DNA from: Ornithinicoccus halotolerans
GTDB lineage: Bacteria; Actinomycetota; Actinomycetes; Actinomycetales; Dermatophilaceae
NCBI RefSeq assembly: GCF_009602535.1
Contig: NZ_WIQI01000006.1
Location: 1-64,000, forward strand
DNA: 64,000 bases
Reading direction: 5' to 3'
The translations under genes were made by a program, and so were the position numbers. The stretch's first letter is position 1. Each line of letters starts with the position of its first letter. The notes under the pieces were generated by a model. That model did no database searches and was not told the origin of the DNA. It was given only the letters and a program-made list of their open reading frames with translations. This document shows positions 55,416-64,000 of the stretch, piece after piece.

Positions 55416-56399
55416 ATGACGTCGTCGTCGCAGCCCCTCGTGCTCGTCCCCTCGCCCGCCAACGACCTGCTCCTTGAGGCCTGCGCCCAGGCCGGGCTGA
55501 ACCTGCTGCGGCTGGACCAGGTGCAGGACCCGGACGCGGAGCTGGAGCGCCGCCGCGAGGAGATCGTGGCCATCGCCAACCCTGGTGAGGGACCGTGCGG
55601 TGCCGACCTCATCAACGCGCTGCCGCGGCTGGAGGTGATCTCCCACTTCGGCGTCGGCTACGACACCGTCGACGTGGAGGCGGCCGCCGCGCGCGGGGTG
55701 GTGGTGACCAACGTCTCCGGCTCCAACGACGAGGAGGTCGCCGACACCGCCCTCGGGCTGCTGCTGATGACGGTCCGTGAGCTGGGCCGGGCGGAGCAGT
55801 ACCTGCGCGCGGGCAGCTGGGAGGGCGGGCAGAGCTACCCCCTCACCGAGCTCAGCCTCACCGGCGGCACGCTCGGCCTGCTGGGCATCGGCGCCATCGG
55901 CCAGGCGGTGGCCCGGCGCGCGGTGGCCTGCGGCATGGAGGTCGTCTACCACGCCCGCAACCCCCGGGACCTGCCCTATCGCTACTACCCGGACCTGCGG
56001 GAGATGGCCGAGGCCAGCGACGTGCTGGTCGTCGCCGCGCCCGGCGGACCCGCCACCCGGCATCTGGTGGACGCCGAGGTGCTGCGGGCGCTCGGCCCGC
56101 GGGGCGTGCTCGTCAACGTCGCCCGCGGCTCCCTCGTCGACGAGCAGGCGCTCATCGCGGCGCTGCGCGACGGCACGCTGGGGCGGGCCGGGCTGGACGT
56201 CTTCGATGACGAGCCGCACGTGCCGGCCGAGCTGCTCGCGCTCCCGAACGCCGTCTTGCTGCCCCACGTCGGCTCGGCCAGCTGGCCCACCCGCCGTCGG
56301 ATGGCCCGACTCGCGGCGGACAACCTCAGCCAGTGGTTCACCGACCGCACCGTGCTGACCCCCGTCGCCGAGACCCGCCACCTGGTCGGGCAGGGCTGA
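55416..56399 (+). CDS. D-isomer-specific 2-hydroxyacid dehydrogenase
   Basis: A 327-residue NAD(P)-dependent dehydrogenase that interconverts 2-oxo and D-2-hydroxy acids. The Rossmann motif is 'LGLLGIGAIGQAVARRA' and the catalytic Arg, Glu and His are in 'VNVARGSLVDE', 'DVFDDEPHVP' and 'LLPHVGSAS'. ATG 55416 is preferred over a GTG three codons earlier because of the -10 box spacing. It starts a plus-strand catabolic run with an ADH, two FAH-type enzymes and an FAD oxidoreductase, so it likely acts on a sugar-derived acid such as glyoxylate, hydroxypyruvate or a longer 2-oxo acid. Confidence 0.93.
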   Translation: MTSSSQPLVLVPSPANDLLLEACAQAGLNLLRLDQVQDPDAELERRREEIVAIANPGEGPCGADLINALPRLEVISHFGVGYDTVDVEAAAARGVVVTNVSGSNDEEVADTALGLLLMTVRELGRAEQYLRAGSWEGGQSYPLTELSLTGGTLGLLGIGAIGQAVARRAVACGMEVVYHARNPRDLPYRYYPDLREMAEASDVLVVAAPGGPATRHLVDAEVLRALGPRGVLVNVARGSLVDEQALIAALRDGTLGRAGLDVFDDEPHVPAELLALPNAVLLPHVGSASWPTRRRMARLAADNLSQWFTDRTVLTPVAETRHLVGQG

Positions 56400-56438
56400 G
56401 CCGTGACCACCGACGCCCCACCCCGCGAAGGGACCACG

Positions 56439-57494
56439 ATGCGCGCACTCGTTCTGGAGGACTTCGGCCGGCTGGCCGTCCACGAGGTGGCCGCGGCGGC
56501 CGAGCCCGGCCCGGACGAGGTCCGGGTGCGCATCTCCTACACCGGCATCTGCGGGTCGGACCTGCACGGCTACACCGGCGAGAACGGCCGGCGCGTGCCC
56601 GGGCAGGTGATGGGCCACGAGACGGTCGGCCGCATCGAGAGCCTCGGCGAGCTGGCTGCTGGGCGGGGCCTCCAGGCCGGCCAGGTCGTCACCTTCAACC
56701 CGCTGCTGTCCTGCGGTCGGTGCGCCGCCTGCGAGCAGGCGCTGGAGCAGCACTGCCCCAACAAGCGCGTCGTCGGCGTCACCCCGGAGCTGGTCGCCGC
56801 CTTCGCCGAGCAGGTCACCGTGCCCGCTGGCAACGTCATCCCGCTGGCCGCGCCCGGCCAGGACGACGCGGCCGCCTCCCGGACCGAGCCGCACGGCGCG
56901 CTCGTGGAGCCGCTGGCCGTCTCGCTGCACGCGGCCCGCCGCGCCGGGATCGTCCCGGGGCAGACCGTCCTGGTCACCGGCGGCGGCCCGATCGGGCAGT
57001 CGGCCGTGCTGGCCGCGCTGCGGCTGGGCGCGAGCCGGGTGCTGGCCACCGACCTGTCGGCCCCACGTCGCGACCTCTGTGCCGCGCTCGGCGCCGAGGC
57101 GCTCGACCCCGCCGCCGGCCCGGTGCCTGAGCAGGTCCGGCAGGCCCTGGACGGCCCGGCCGACGTCGCGATCGACGCCGTCGGCGTCACCGCCAGCATC
57201 GCTGACGCGCTGCACGCCACCCGGCTCGGCGGCACCGTCTCCCTGGTCGGCATGGGAAGCCCCGACCTGCAGCTGCCGGCCTACCAGGTCAGCACCGCGG
57301 AGCGGACTCTCGTCGGCAGCTTCGCCTACGACGCGGCGACCTTCCGTGAGACGGTCGGCTGGGTCGCCGAGGGCGACCCACTGCTGGACACTCTCATCAG
57401 TCAGACGGTGCCCCTGACCGGAGCCGCCGAGGCGTTTGCCGCGCTGGCCCGCTCGGCCGACATCCCCGGCAAGGTGCTCGTCGACCTGCGCTGA
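56439..57494 (+). CDS. zinc-binding alcohol dehydrogenase (sugar/polyol type)
   Basis: A 351-residue medium-chain dehydrogenase. Catalytic zinc ligands Cys, His-Glu and Glu appear in 'YTGICGSDLHGY', 'GHETVGRI' and 'ALVEPLAV'; the structural-zinc Cys set is 'CGRCAACEQALEQHC'. NAD loop: 'VTGGGPIGQSAVLAALRLG'. ATG 56439 behind GAAGGGA gives the family's normal N-terminus; a GTG at 56403 would add twelve residues. In rhamnonate-type pathways such an enzyme oxidises 2-keto-3-deoxy acids to 2,4-diketo acids that an FAH hydrolase then cleaves; the FAH gene follows. Confidence 0.92.
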   Translation: MRALVLEDFGRLAVHEVAAAAEPGPDEVRVRISYTGICGSDLHGYTGENGRRVPGQVMGHETVGRIESLGELAAGRGLQAGQVVTFNPLLSCGRCAACEQALEQHCPNKRVVGVTPELVAAFAEQVTVPAGNVIPLAAPGQDDAAASRTEPHGALVEPLAVSLHAARRAGIVPGQTVLVTGGGPIGQSAVLAALRLGASRVLATDLSAPRRDLCAALGAEALDPAAGPVPEQVRQALDGPADVAIDAVGVTASIADALHATRLGGTVSLVGMGSPDLQLPAYQVSTAERTLVGSFAYDAATFRETVGWVAEGDPLLDTLISQTVPLTGAAEAFAALARSADIPGKVLVDLR

Positions 57495-57500
57495 CGGTGA

Positions 57501-57518
57501 GCGGCCGGCCCCGGCCGC
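57501..57518. repeat. intercistronic palindrome between ADH and FAH genes
   Basis: Perfect 8-bp arms GCGGCCGG/CCGGCCGC around CC in the 77-nt gap, 7 nt after the ADH stop. It may be an attenuating hairpin that lowers downstream expression, or an mRNA 3'-end stabiliser. Confidence 0.5.
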
Positions 57519-57571
57519 GACCCCAGTGCCCCATCTGTCAGACCCGACCGAAGACAACGAGAGGAAACACC

Positions 57572-58417
57572 GTGGAGCTGCTCCGCCTCGGCCCCGCCGG
57601 CCAGGAGGTCCCGGCCGTCCGCCATGAGGGCGCCGTCTACGACCTGCGCCCGTTGACCACTGACGTCGACGGCGCCTTCCTGGCCGCCGACGGCATCGCC
57701 CGCACCCGCCAGGCGCTCAGCGCCGGGGAGCTGCCCGCCCTTGAAGGGGCCGACGAGCTGCGCGTCGGTGCCCCGGTGGCCCGCCCGATGGCGGTGCTGT
57801 GCATCGGACAGAACTACGCCGCCCACGCCGCGGAGACGGGCGACCCCCCGCCGGCGCAGCCGATCCTGTTCTTCAAGCACCCCAACACCATCGTCGGGCC
57901 CTACGACGACGTGCGGATCCCCCCGGGCGCCGAGAAGGTCGACTGGGAGGTCGAGCTCGGGGTCGTGATCGGCACGCGGGCGCGTTACCTGTCCTCCCCC
58001 GACGAGGCGCTCGACCACGTCGCCGGTTACGTGGTCAGCAACGACGTCTCGGAGCGCGCCTTCCAGATGCAGCACTCCGGTGGGCAGTGGTCCAAGGGCA
58101 AGTGCGCCGAGACGTTCAACCCGCTCGGTCCGGCCCTGGTGCCGTCCGAGGAGGTCGGTGACCCGCAGCAGCTCCGGCTGTGGTCCACGGTCAACGGCGA
58201 GCCGCGGCAGGACTCCACGACCGCCGACATGGTGTTCTCGGTGGCCGAGCTGGTGCACCACCTGTCGCAGTACCTGGTCCTCGAGCCGGGCGACATCATC
58301 AACACCGGCACCCCGCAGGGGGTGGCCGCCTCCGGCAAGTTCCCGTTCCTGCGGGGCGGGGACGAGGTCGCCCTGGGCATCGACAAGCTGGGCGAGCAGC
58401 GCGCCCGGATGGTCTGA
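57572..58417 (+). CDS. fumarylacetoacetate hydrolase family protein
   Basis: A 281-residue FAH-fold hydrolase. Catalytic and metal-binding residues are visible in 'VLCIGQNYAAHAAETG', 'ILFFKHPNTIVGPYDDV' (Lys), 'DWEVELGVVIG' (the Glu-x-Glu) and 'YVVSNDVSERAFQMQHSGGQW' (Asp, in parts), with the end 'INTGTPQGVA'. Best match by feel is 2,4-diketo-3-deoxy-L-rhamnonate / acylpyruvate hydrolase or ureidoglycolate-lyase-like. The GTG at 57572 follows GAGAGGAA. It probably cleaves a beta-diketo acid derived from the sugar acid oxidised by the preceding enzymes. Confidence 0.9.
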   Translation: MELLRLGPAGQEVPAVRHEGAVYDLRPLTTDVDGAFLAADGIARTRQALSAGELPALEGADELRVGAPVARPMAVLCIGQNYAAHAAETGDPPPAQPILFFKHPNTIVGPYDDVRIPPGAEKVDWEVELGVVIGTRARYLSSPDEALDHVAGYVVSNDVSERAFQMQHSGGQWSKGKCAETFNPLGPALVPSEEVGDPQQLRLWSTVNGEPRQDSTTADMVFSVAELVHHLSQYLVLEPGDIINTGTPQGVAASGKFPFLRGGDEVALGIDKLGEQRARMV

Positions 58418-58419
58418 CG

Positions 58420-59610
58420 ATGGCGGCGGCCAGCGCCACCCCCGCCAGTGTGCTGCCCGAGGACGCCGGCCGTGCCCTGCTCGTGGGGCGGGTATGGGAC
58501 CCCGAGACCGGTGGGCCCCGTCCGGTGCGGGTGGACGGCGACAGTGACACGGTGGTGGACCTGTTCCAGGTCGCGCCGACGGTCTCCCAGCTGCTGGAGC
58601 TGGCGGACCCCGCCGGCGCCGTCCGCGGCGCCGGCGGTGCGGGCACGGCCCGGTGGTCGCTGGCCGAGCTGCTCGCCGGGGACCCCGGCGACGAGTCGGT
58701 GCCCCACCTGTTGGCGCCGGTCGACCTGCAGGTGATCAAGGCCTGCGGGGTGACCTTCGTCGACAGCATGATCGAGCGGGTCATCGAGGAGCGCTCGCAG
58801 GGCGACCCGGCCCGGGCGGCCGAGGCCCGCGAGGCCCTGGCCAGCACCCTGCACACCTCGGTGGATGCGGTCGTGCCGGGCAGCGCGGAGGCGGACCGCG
58901 TCAAGCAGGTCTTCCTCGAGCAGGGCATGTGGTCGCAGTACCTCGAGGTCGGCCTGGGCCCGGACCCGGAGGTGTTCACCAAGGGTCCGGTGCTGTCGGC
59001 CGTCGGCGCGGGCGCCCGTATCGGCATCCCGTCGTTCTCGACCTGGAACAACCCGGAGCCCGAGCTGGTGCTCGTGGTCGACTCCGCGGGGCGGGTGCGC
59101 GGCGCCACTCTCGGCAACGACGTCAACCTGCGCGACGTCGAGGGCCGCAGCGCGCTGCTGCTGGGCATGGCCAAGGACAACAACGGCTCCACCGCGCTGG
59201 GGCCGTTCCTGCGGCTCTTCGACGACGAGTTCACCGCCGAGAGCGTCCGGCAGGAGCGGGTCGCGCTGCGGGTGGAGGGCGCCGAGGACGGCTTCCTGCT
59301 GGAGGGCGAGAACGACGTCTCCCGCCTCAGCCGCCCGTTCGAGGAGCTGGTGGGCGCCACCCACGGGGACCACCACCAGTACCCGGACGGTTTCGTCCTC
59401 TTCACCGGTACCCTGTTCGCCCCCACCCAGGACCGCGGCACGCCCGGCTCCGGCTTCACCCACCGGATCGGTGACACCGTCACCATCGCCAGCCCGCACC
59501 TGGGCGCACTGGTCAACGAGGTGGGCCGCACCGAGGAGCTGCCGCCGTGGCGGCACGGCATCGGTGCGCTGCTGGCCTACCTCGGCCGGCAGGGCGCCCT
59601 CGGCGGCTGA
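58420..59610 (+). CDS. fumarylacetoacetate hydrolase family protein (KDA/KDX dehydratase-like, long form)
   Basis: A 396-residue FAH-fold protein longer than the usual hydrolase. 'VDLQVIKACGVTFVDSMIERVIEER' (in parts), 'EVFTKGPVLSAVGAGARIGI', 'WNNPEPELVLVVDSAGRV' (Glu-x-Glu), 'LGNDVNLRDVEGRSALLL' and 'KDNNGSTALGPFL' are typical of the 2-keto-3-deoxy-D-arabinonate / -xylonate dehydratase type, which removes water from pentonate-derived keto acids. That assignment is by resemblance only. ATG 58420 is 2 nt after the previous stop, so the pair is coupled. Confidence 0.85.
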   Translation: MAAASATPASVLPEDAGRALLVGRVWDPETGGPRPVRVDGDSDTVVDLFQVAPTVSQLLELADPAGAVRGAGGAGTARWSLAELLAGDPGDESVPHLLAPVDLQVIKACGVTFVDSMIERVIEERSQGDPARAAEAREALASTLHTSVDAVVPGSAEADRVKQVFLEQGMWSQYLEVGLGPDPEVFTKGPVLSAVGAGARIGIPSFSTWNNPEPELVLVVDSAGRVRGATLGNDVNLRDVEGRSALLLGMAKDNNGSTALGPFLRLFDDEFTAESVRQERVALRVEGAEDGFLLEGENDVSRLSRPFEELVGATHGDHHQYPDGFVLFTGTLFAPTQDRGTPGSGFTHRIGDTVTIASPHLGALVNEVGRTEELPPWRHGIGALLAYLGRQGALGG

Positions 59611-59621
59611 GGCCACCGCCG

Positions 59622-61244
59622 ATGCCGGGGCCGGTCACGCACCTGGACACCGACGTCGCCGTCATCGGTGGCGGCCTCGGCGGGGTCGCGGCGGCGCTCG
59701 CCGCCGCGAGCCGCGGTCACCGGGTTGTCCTCTCCGAGGAGACCGACTGGGTCGGCGGGCAGCTGACCGCCCAGGGGGTGCCGCCGGACGAGCACCCGTG
59801 GATCGAGCAGTTCGGCTGCACCGCCCGCTACCGGCGGTTGCGCGACGAGATCCGGAGCTACTACCGGCGGTGGTACCCGCTCTCGGAGCGGGCCCGCCGC
59901 TCCCGCCACCTCAACCCCGGCCTCGGCACGGTCAGCGGGCTGTGCGTCGAGCCGCGGGTCGGCGTGGCCGTGCTGGAGGCCATGCTCGCCCCGCACCGGT
60001 CCTCCGGCCGGCTGCGGGTGCTGCTGGGCCACCGCCCCACCGCCGCGGCCACCGACGGTGACCGGGTCACCGGGGTGACCCTCGCCGGGCCGGACGGGGA
60101 GCGGGTGCACGTCGCGGGCCGCTACGTGCTGGACGCCACCGAGACCGGCGAGCTGCTGGAGCTGGCTGCCGTCGAGCACCGCACCGGCGCCGAGTCGCAG
60201 GCCCAGACCGGCGAGCCGAGCGCGCCGGCAGCGGCGCAGCCGCTGGCGATGCAGGCGGTCAGCTGGTGCTTCGCCCTGGAGCACCGCGCCGGGGAGGACC
60301 ACACCACCCCCCGCCCGCAGGGGTACGCGCACTGGCGGGACCACTGCCCCCCGGGGTGGACCGGCGGGCCGCTGCTGTCGTTCACCGCGCCGGTCCCGCG
60401 CACCGGCGAGCCGCTGGCCCGCACCCTGGTGCCGAACCCGGACGAGCACGGCGGCGGGGTGGCCGACCACCGCACCGTCGGCGGGGACTTCGAGCTGTGG
60501 CGGTTCCGCCGCATCGCGGCACGTGCCAGCTTCGCGCCGGGTCACCTGGACAGCGACGTCACGCTGGTGAACTGGCCGATGATCGACTACCTGGCCGGGC
60601 CGGTCTACGGGGAGGGCCCTGCGGCGGCCGCCCGGCACCAGGCCGGCGCGCGGGAGCTGAGCCTGAGCTTCCTGCACTGGCTGCAGACCGAGGCGCCGCG
60701 CCCCGACGGTGGCACCGGCTGGCCGGGGCTGCGGCTGCGCCCCGACGTCATGGGCACGACCGACGGGTTGGCCAAGGCGGCCTACATCCGCGAGTCTCGC
60801 CGAGCCGTGACCGTGACGACGATCCGGGAGCAGGACGTCGCCCTCGCCCACCGCCCGGACGGACTGGGCCGCCCCTACCCCGACAGCGTGGGGGTCGGCT
60901 CCTACCGGATCGACCTGCACCCCACCACCGGCGGCCACCCGTACCTGGACGTGGCCTCCTGCCCGTTCCAGCTGCCGTTGCGCGCGCTGCTCCCGGTGCG
61001 GTCGACCAACCTGCTGCCGGCCGCCAAGAACATCGGCACCACCCACATCACCAACGGCTGCTACCGGCTGCACCCGGTGGAGTGGAACGTCGGCGAGGTC
61101 GCCGGTGAGCTGGCCGCGCACTGCCTCGAGCACGGGCTGGTGCCGCACGCGGTCGCTGACCGGCCGGAGCGGGTCGAGGCCTTCCAGCAGCAGCTGGTCG
61201 CGGCCGGGGTCGAATTGGCCTGGCCGCAGGTCCGCGGCTACTGA
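59622..61244 (+). CDS. FAD-dependent oxidoreductase (FAD_oxidored family)
   Basis: A 540-residue flavoprotein of the large FAD-dependent oxidoreductase group found in sugar-degradation clusters. 'DVAVIGGGLGGVAAALAAASRG' binds FAD, 'LSEETDWVGGQLTAQGVPP' follows, and 'LPAAKNIGTTHITNGCYRLHPVEWNVGEVAG' (in parts) is the conserved C-terminal block. Substrate is unknown. The ATG at 59622 is 11 nt after the preceding FAH stop. It ends the plus-strand run with a terminator that overlaps its own last codons. Confidence 0.85.
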   Translation: MPGPVTHLDTDVAVIGGGLGGVAAALAAASRGHRVVLSEETDWVGGQLTAQGVPPDEHPWIEQFGCTARYRRLRDEIRSYYRRWYPLSERARRSRHLNPGLGTVSGLCVEPRVGVAVLEAMLAPHRSSGRLRVLLGHRPTAAATDGDRVTGVTLAGPDGERVHVAGRYVLDATETGELLELAAVEHRTGAESQAQTGEPSAPAAAQPLAMQAVSWCFALEHRAGEDHTTPRPQGYAHWRDHCPPGWTGGPLLSFTAPVPRTGEPLARTLVPNPDEHGGGVADHRTVGGDFELWRFRRIAARASFAPGHLDSDVTLVNWPMIDYLAGPVYGEGPAAAARHQAGARELSLSFLHWLQTEAPRPDGGTGWPGLRLRPDVMGTTDGLAKAAYIRESRRAVTVTTIREQDVALAHRPDGLGRPYPDSVGVGSYRIDLHPTTGGHPYLDVASCPFQLPLRALLPVRSTNLLPAAKNIGTTHITNGCYRLHPVEWNVGEVAGELAAHCLEHGLVPHAVADRPERVEAFQQQLVAAGVELAWPQVRGY

Positions 61245-61264
61245 ACTGACGCGGACCTGCGGCC
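61222..61264. terminator. terminator hairpin overlapping the stop of the FAD oxidoreductase
   Basis: Perfect 14-bp arms, extendable by a wobble and a further pair, with a 15-nt loop. The left arm codes for the last residues and the loop contains the TGA. It lies between convergent transcripts and can serve the ABC permease operon from the other side. Confidence 0.8.
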
Positions 61265-61291
61265 GGGAAGGCGGGCCGCGGGCCGGTGCCG

Positions 61292-62151
61292 CTATCCCTT
61301 GACCGCGCCGGCGGTCAGGCCGGCCACGATCCGACGCTGGAAGATCAGCGCCATGATGATCATCGGGATCGTCACCACCACACAGGCGGCAGTGATAGTG
61401 CCGATGGGCCGCTGGAACTCCACCGCCCCGGTAAAGGCCGCGATCGCGACCGGCACCGTCTGGGCGACCTCCGCGTTGCGGGGGGCGAACGTGCTCGCCA
61501 GCAGGAACTCGTTCCACGCCTGGACGAAGATGATGATCGCCGCGGCGAACACCCCGGGCGCGGCCAGCGGGAAGATGATCCGCCAGAACGCCTGGAACGG
61601 GGTCGCCCCGTCCACCTTCGCCGACTCCTCCAGCTCCTTCGGGATCGCCGCGAAGAACGTGGTGAGGATGAAGATGGTCAGCGGCAGCGTGAACGAGGTG
61701 TAGGGGATGTAGAGCCCCTCCCAGGTGTTCAGCAGCCCGAGCGCGCGCCACGCCTCGTAGAGCGGCGGCACCAGCGCCACCGGCGGGAACAGCGAGACCG
61801 ACAGCACCCCGCCCAGGAGCAACATCTTGCGCTTCAACGGCAGCCGCGCCAGGGCGTAGGCCGCCAGCGACCCGACGATGACACACAGGATCGTGGTCAT
61901 GCCGGCGACCGCCAGCGAGTTGCGCAGGTTAAGATGGAAGTCCTGGTCGAACACCGCCACGTAGTTCTGGATGCCGAACGGGCCCTGGAACAGGTTGGGG
62001 CTGTTCAGCGCCCGGTCCCCGATCTTCAGGCTGGTCATGATCAGCCACAGGAAGGGGAACAGGCACCAGAACAGGATGAGACCGAGCATCACCGACTTGC
62101 CCCAGATCTGAGCCCGGGTGCGCCGCTCGACGGGGCCAGACTCCTTGGCCA

Positions 62152-62155
<4 letters not shown>
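61292..62155 (-). CDS. carbohydrate ABC transporter permease (MalG/LacG-like)
   Basis: A 287-residue inner-membrane permease with six helices and the EAA loop 'ELEESAKVDGATPFQAFWRIIFPLAAPG' (in parts). 'SLFPPVALVPPLYEAWRALG' and 'FVQAWNEFLLASTF' are typical of the MalG branch. It pairs with the preceding MalF-type permease and the binding protein to import a sugar or oligosaccharide; no ATPase gene is in the window, so a shared MsiK-type ATPase is likely. GTG 62155 or ATG 62152 is used; both follow GGGAGG. Confidence 0.93.
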
Positions 62156-63090
<935 letters not shown>

Positions 63091-63096
63091 GACCAG

Positions 63097-64000
63097 TCAC
63101 TCGATGGTCGACTGGAGGAAGTCGGCGACCTGCTGCGAGGCCTGCTGCGGCTCGGCCTCGCCGTTGTAGGCGGGGAACAGCGCACGCTGCATCTCGACGC
63201 TGATCTCGTTCCAGGACGGGGCCGGCGGACGCGGCCGGGCGTCCGGCAGCACCTCGCCCAGCAGCGACATCACCGGGTCGTCGGCCAGCTCCTGGTCCTC
63301 GTAGACCGACGCGGCCACCGGCGGCACCGAGGCCTCGGTGGCGAGCATCTTCTGGACTTCCTCGTTGGTCGCGGCCCAGACGACGAACTCCTTCGCGGCC
63401 TCCTTGTTGTCCGAGAAGGCGCTCACGCCGTTGTTGAACCCGCCGAGCGCCGAGATGGTGCCCTCACCGCTGAAGGTGGGCAGCGGCGCGATGTCGAAGT
63501 CCTCCCGGACCGGGCTCTGGTCGTCGTCCTGGATCAGGCCGTAGGCGTAGGGCCAGTTCCGCATGAAGACGGCGTTGCCGGACTGGAACTCGTTGCGGGC
63601 CTCCTCCTCGCGAGCGGTGTTGAAGCCGGGAGCCAGGCAGCCGTCCTCCTGCGCCTGCCGCAGCCACTCGGTGACCTCGGTGGCGGTCTCGGTGTCGAAC
63701 TCCACGGCGGTCTGGTCCTCGTTGAACAGTTCGCCGCCGTCGCTCCAGTAGTACTCGAGCCAGTTGACGACGAAGCCCTCGTAGCGGGCACCCTGAGCGA
63801 CCAGGCCGCCGATGCCCTCCTCTTCGCCGACACGGGTGGCGACCTCGCACAGCTCTTCCCACGTCGTCGGCGGCTCGTCGACCAGGTCGGTCCGGTAGTA
63901 GAGGAACCCGGCGTTGGAGTTGTAGGGCGCCGCCCACAGTTCTCCGCCCCAGGTGGCCGACTCGAGGGGACCAGGCAGCACCGCCTCCTCGATGTCACCG
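63097..64000 (-). CDS. ABC transporter sugar-binding protein (partial, 5' end beyond window)
   Basis: The frame is open to the window's right edge, so the signal peptide and N-terminal part are missing; about 300 residues of the family-1 extracellular solute-binding fold are seen. 'WAAPYNSNAGFLYYRTDLV', 'TWEELCEVATRV', 'FQSGNAVFMRNWPYAYGL' and 'GGFNNGVSAFSDNKEAAKEFV' are standard for maltose/trehalose-type binding proteins. It heads the transporter operon; the stop is 6 nt before the MalF-type permease. Substrate unknown. Confidence 0.93.
   Translation of the reverse strand, partial: GDIEEAVLPGPLESATWGGELWAAPYNSNAGFLYYRTDLVDEPPTTWEELCEVATRVGEEEGIGGLVAQGARYEGFVVNWLEYYWSDGGELFNEDQTAVEFDTETATEVTEWLRQAQEDGCLAPGFNTAREEEARNEFQSGNAVFMRNWPYAYGLIQDDDQSPVREDFDIAPLPTFSGEGTISALGGFNNGVSAFSDNKEAAKEFVVWAATNEEVQKMLATEASVPPVAASVYEDQELADDPVMSLLGEVLPDARPRPPAPSWNEISVEMQRALFPAYNGEAEPQQASQQVADFLQSTIE

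Noticed and set aside
54396-57557. 1053-codon minus-strand open frame, the longest in the window
   Set aside because: Opposite the LysR, 2-hydroxyacid dehydrogenase and ADH genes, all with intact catalytic motifs; its own translation has no fold and is Gly/Asp/Arg-biased.
59577-61886. 769-codon minus-strand open frame
   Set aside because: Runs antisense through the FAD oxidoreductase and out of frame through the permease gene; no motif.

Overview
The window is 64 kb of very GC-rich, tightly packed DNA with GTG/ATG starts, many 4-nt start/stop overlaps and TAnnnT promoter boxes. Gene content points to a free-living, aerobic, high-GC actinobacterium: a ctaE-qcrCAB plus ctaCDF bcc-aa3 respiratory supercomplex, a mycothiol-type maleylpyruvate isomerase, ErpA, and an order (exonuclease, trpD, ctaE, qcrCAB, ctaFDC, HesB, glycerate kinase) that I recall from the Rv2191-Rv2205c region of Mycobacterium tuberculosis. 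A Geodermatophilaceae-like genus is my guess; it is inference only. No rRNA, tRNA, CRISPR array or intact mobile element was seen.

Region 1 (1-15.6 kb) is core backbone: the tail of a DEDDh exonuclease, a stand-alone AsnC ligand-binding protein, a receiver-like protein coupled to trpD, the leaderless ctaE-qcrCAB operon, a zincin, an SDR, ferritin, ctaF-ctaD-ctaC, aat, erpA, a glycerate kinase and trpS. Region 2 (15.7-27.4 kb) is a sugar-catabolism island. It holds KDPG aldolase, a transaldolase/F6P-aldolase-like enzyme, Gfo/Idh/MocA, PfkB kinase, TIM-barrel epimerase, GldA-like ADH, SDR, a DAD-like cupin and four regulators, but no transporter. Its left edge coincides with a glutathionyl-hydroquinone reductase that has lost its N-terminal catalytic domain.

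Region 3 (28.1-46.9 kb) is dominated by one 14-gene polysaccharide operon on the minus strand (44690 to 29524). It encodes three glycosyltransferases, a flippase, polymerase, chain-length ATPase, hexapeptide acyltransferase, SGNH hydrolase and a Tat-exported beta-helix lipoprotein. It ends in a translationally coupled five-gene set (rfbF-like cytidylyltransferase, epimerase, RfbC-like, SAF-domain oxidoreductase, LhgO-like oxidase) that has no CDP-glucose 4,6-dehydratase beside it. That set is the best candidate here for an undescribed nucleotide-sugar route. A separate acyltransferase lies beyond the operon; a membrane protein and an orphan ATP-grasp enzyme lie before it.

Region 4 (47.0-64.0 kb) is organic-acid and sugar-acid metabolism: CoA-transferase with a divergent GntR, maleylpyruvate isomerase, ankyrin protein, esterase, a TctCBA tripartite transporter with a divergent LysR, then 2-hydroxyacid dehydrogenase, Zn-ADH, two FAH-fold enzymes and an FAD oxidoreductase. 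The latter set fits a non-phosphorylative 2-keto-3-deoxy sugar-acid pathway. It ends in a convergent sugar ABC transporter whose binding protein runs off the window.

A cross-cutting observation: at least eleven genes have a promoter-like -10 box ending exactly 6-7 nt before the start codon and no Shine-Dalgarno sequence, so leaderless transcripts appear to be common here, including those of the cytochrome and polysaccharide operons.
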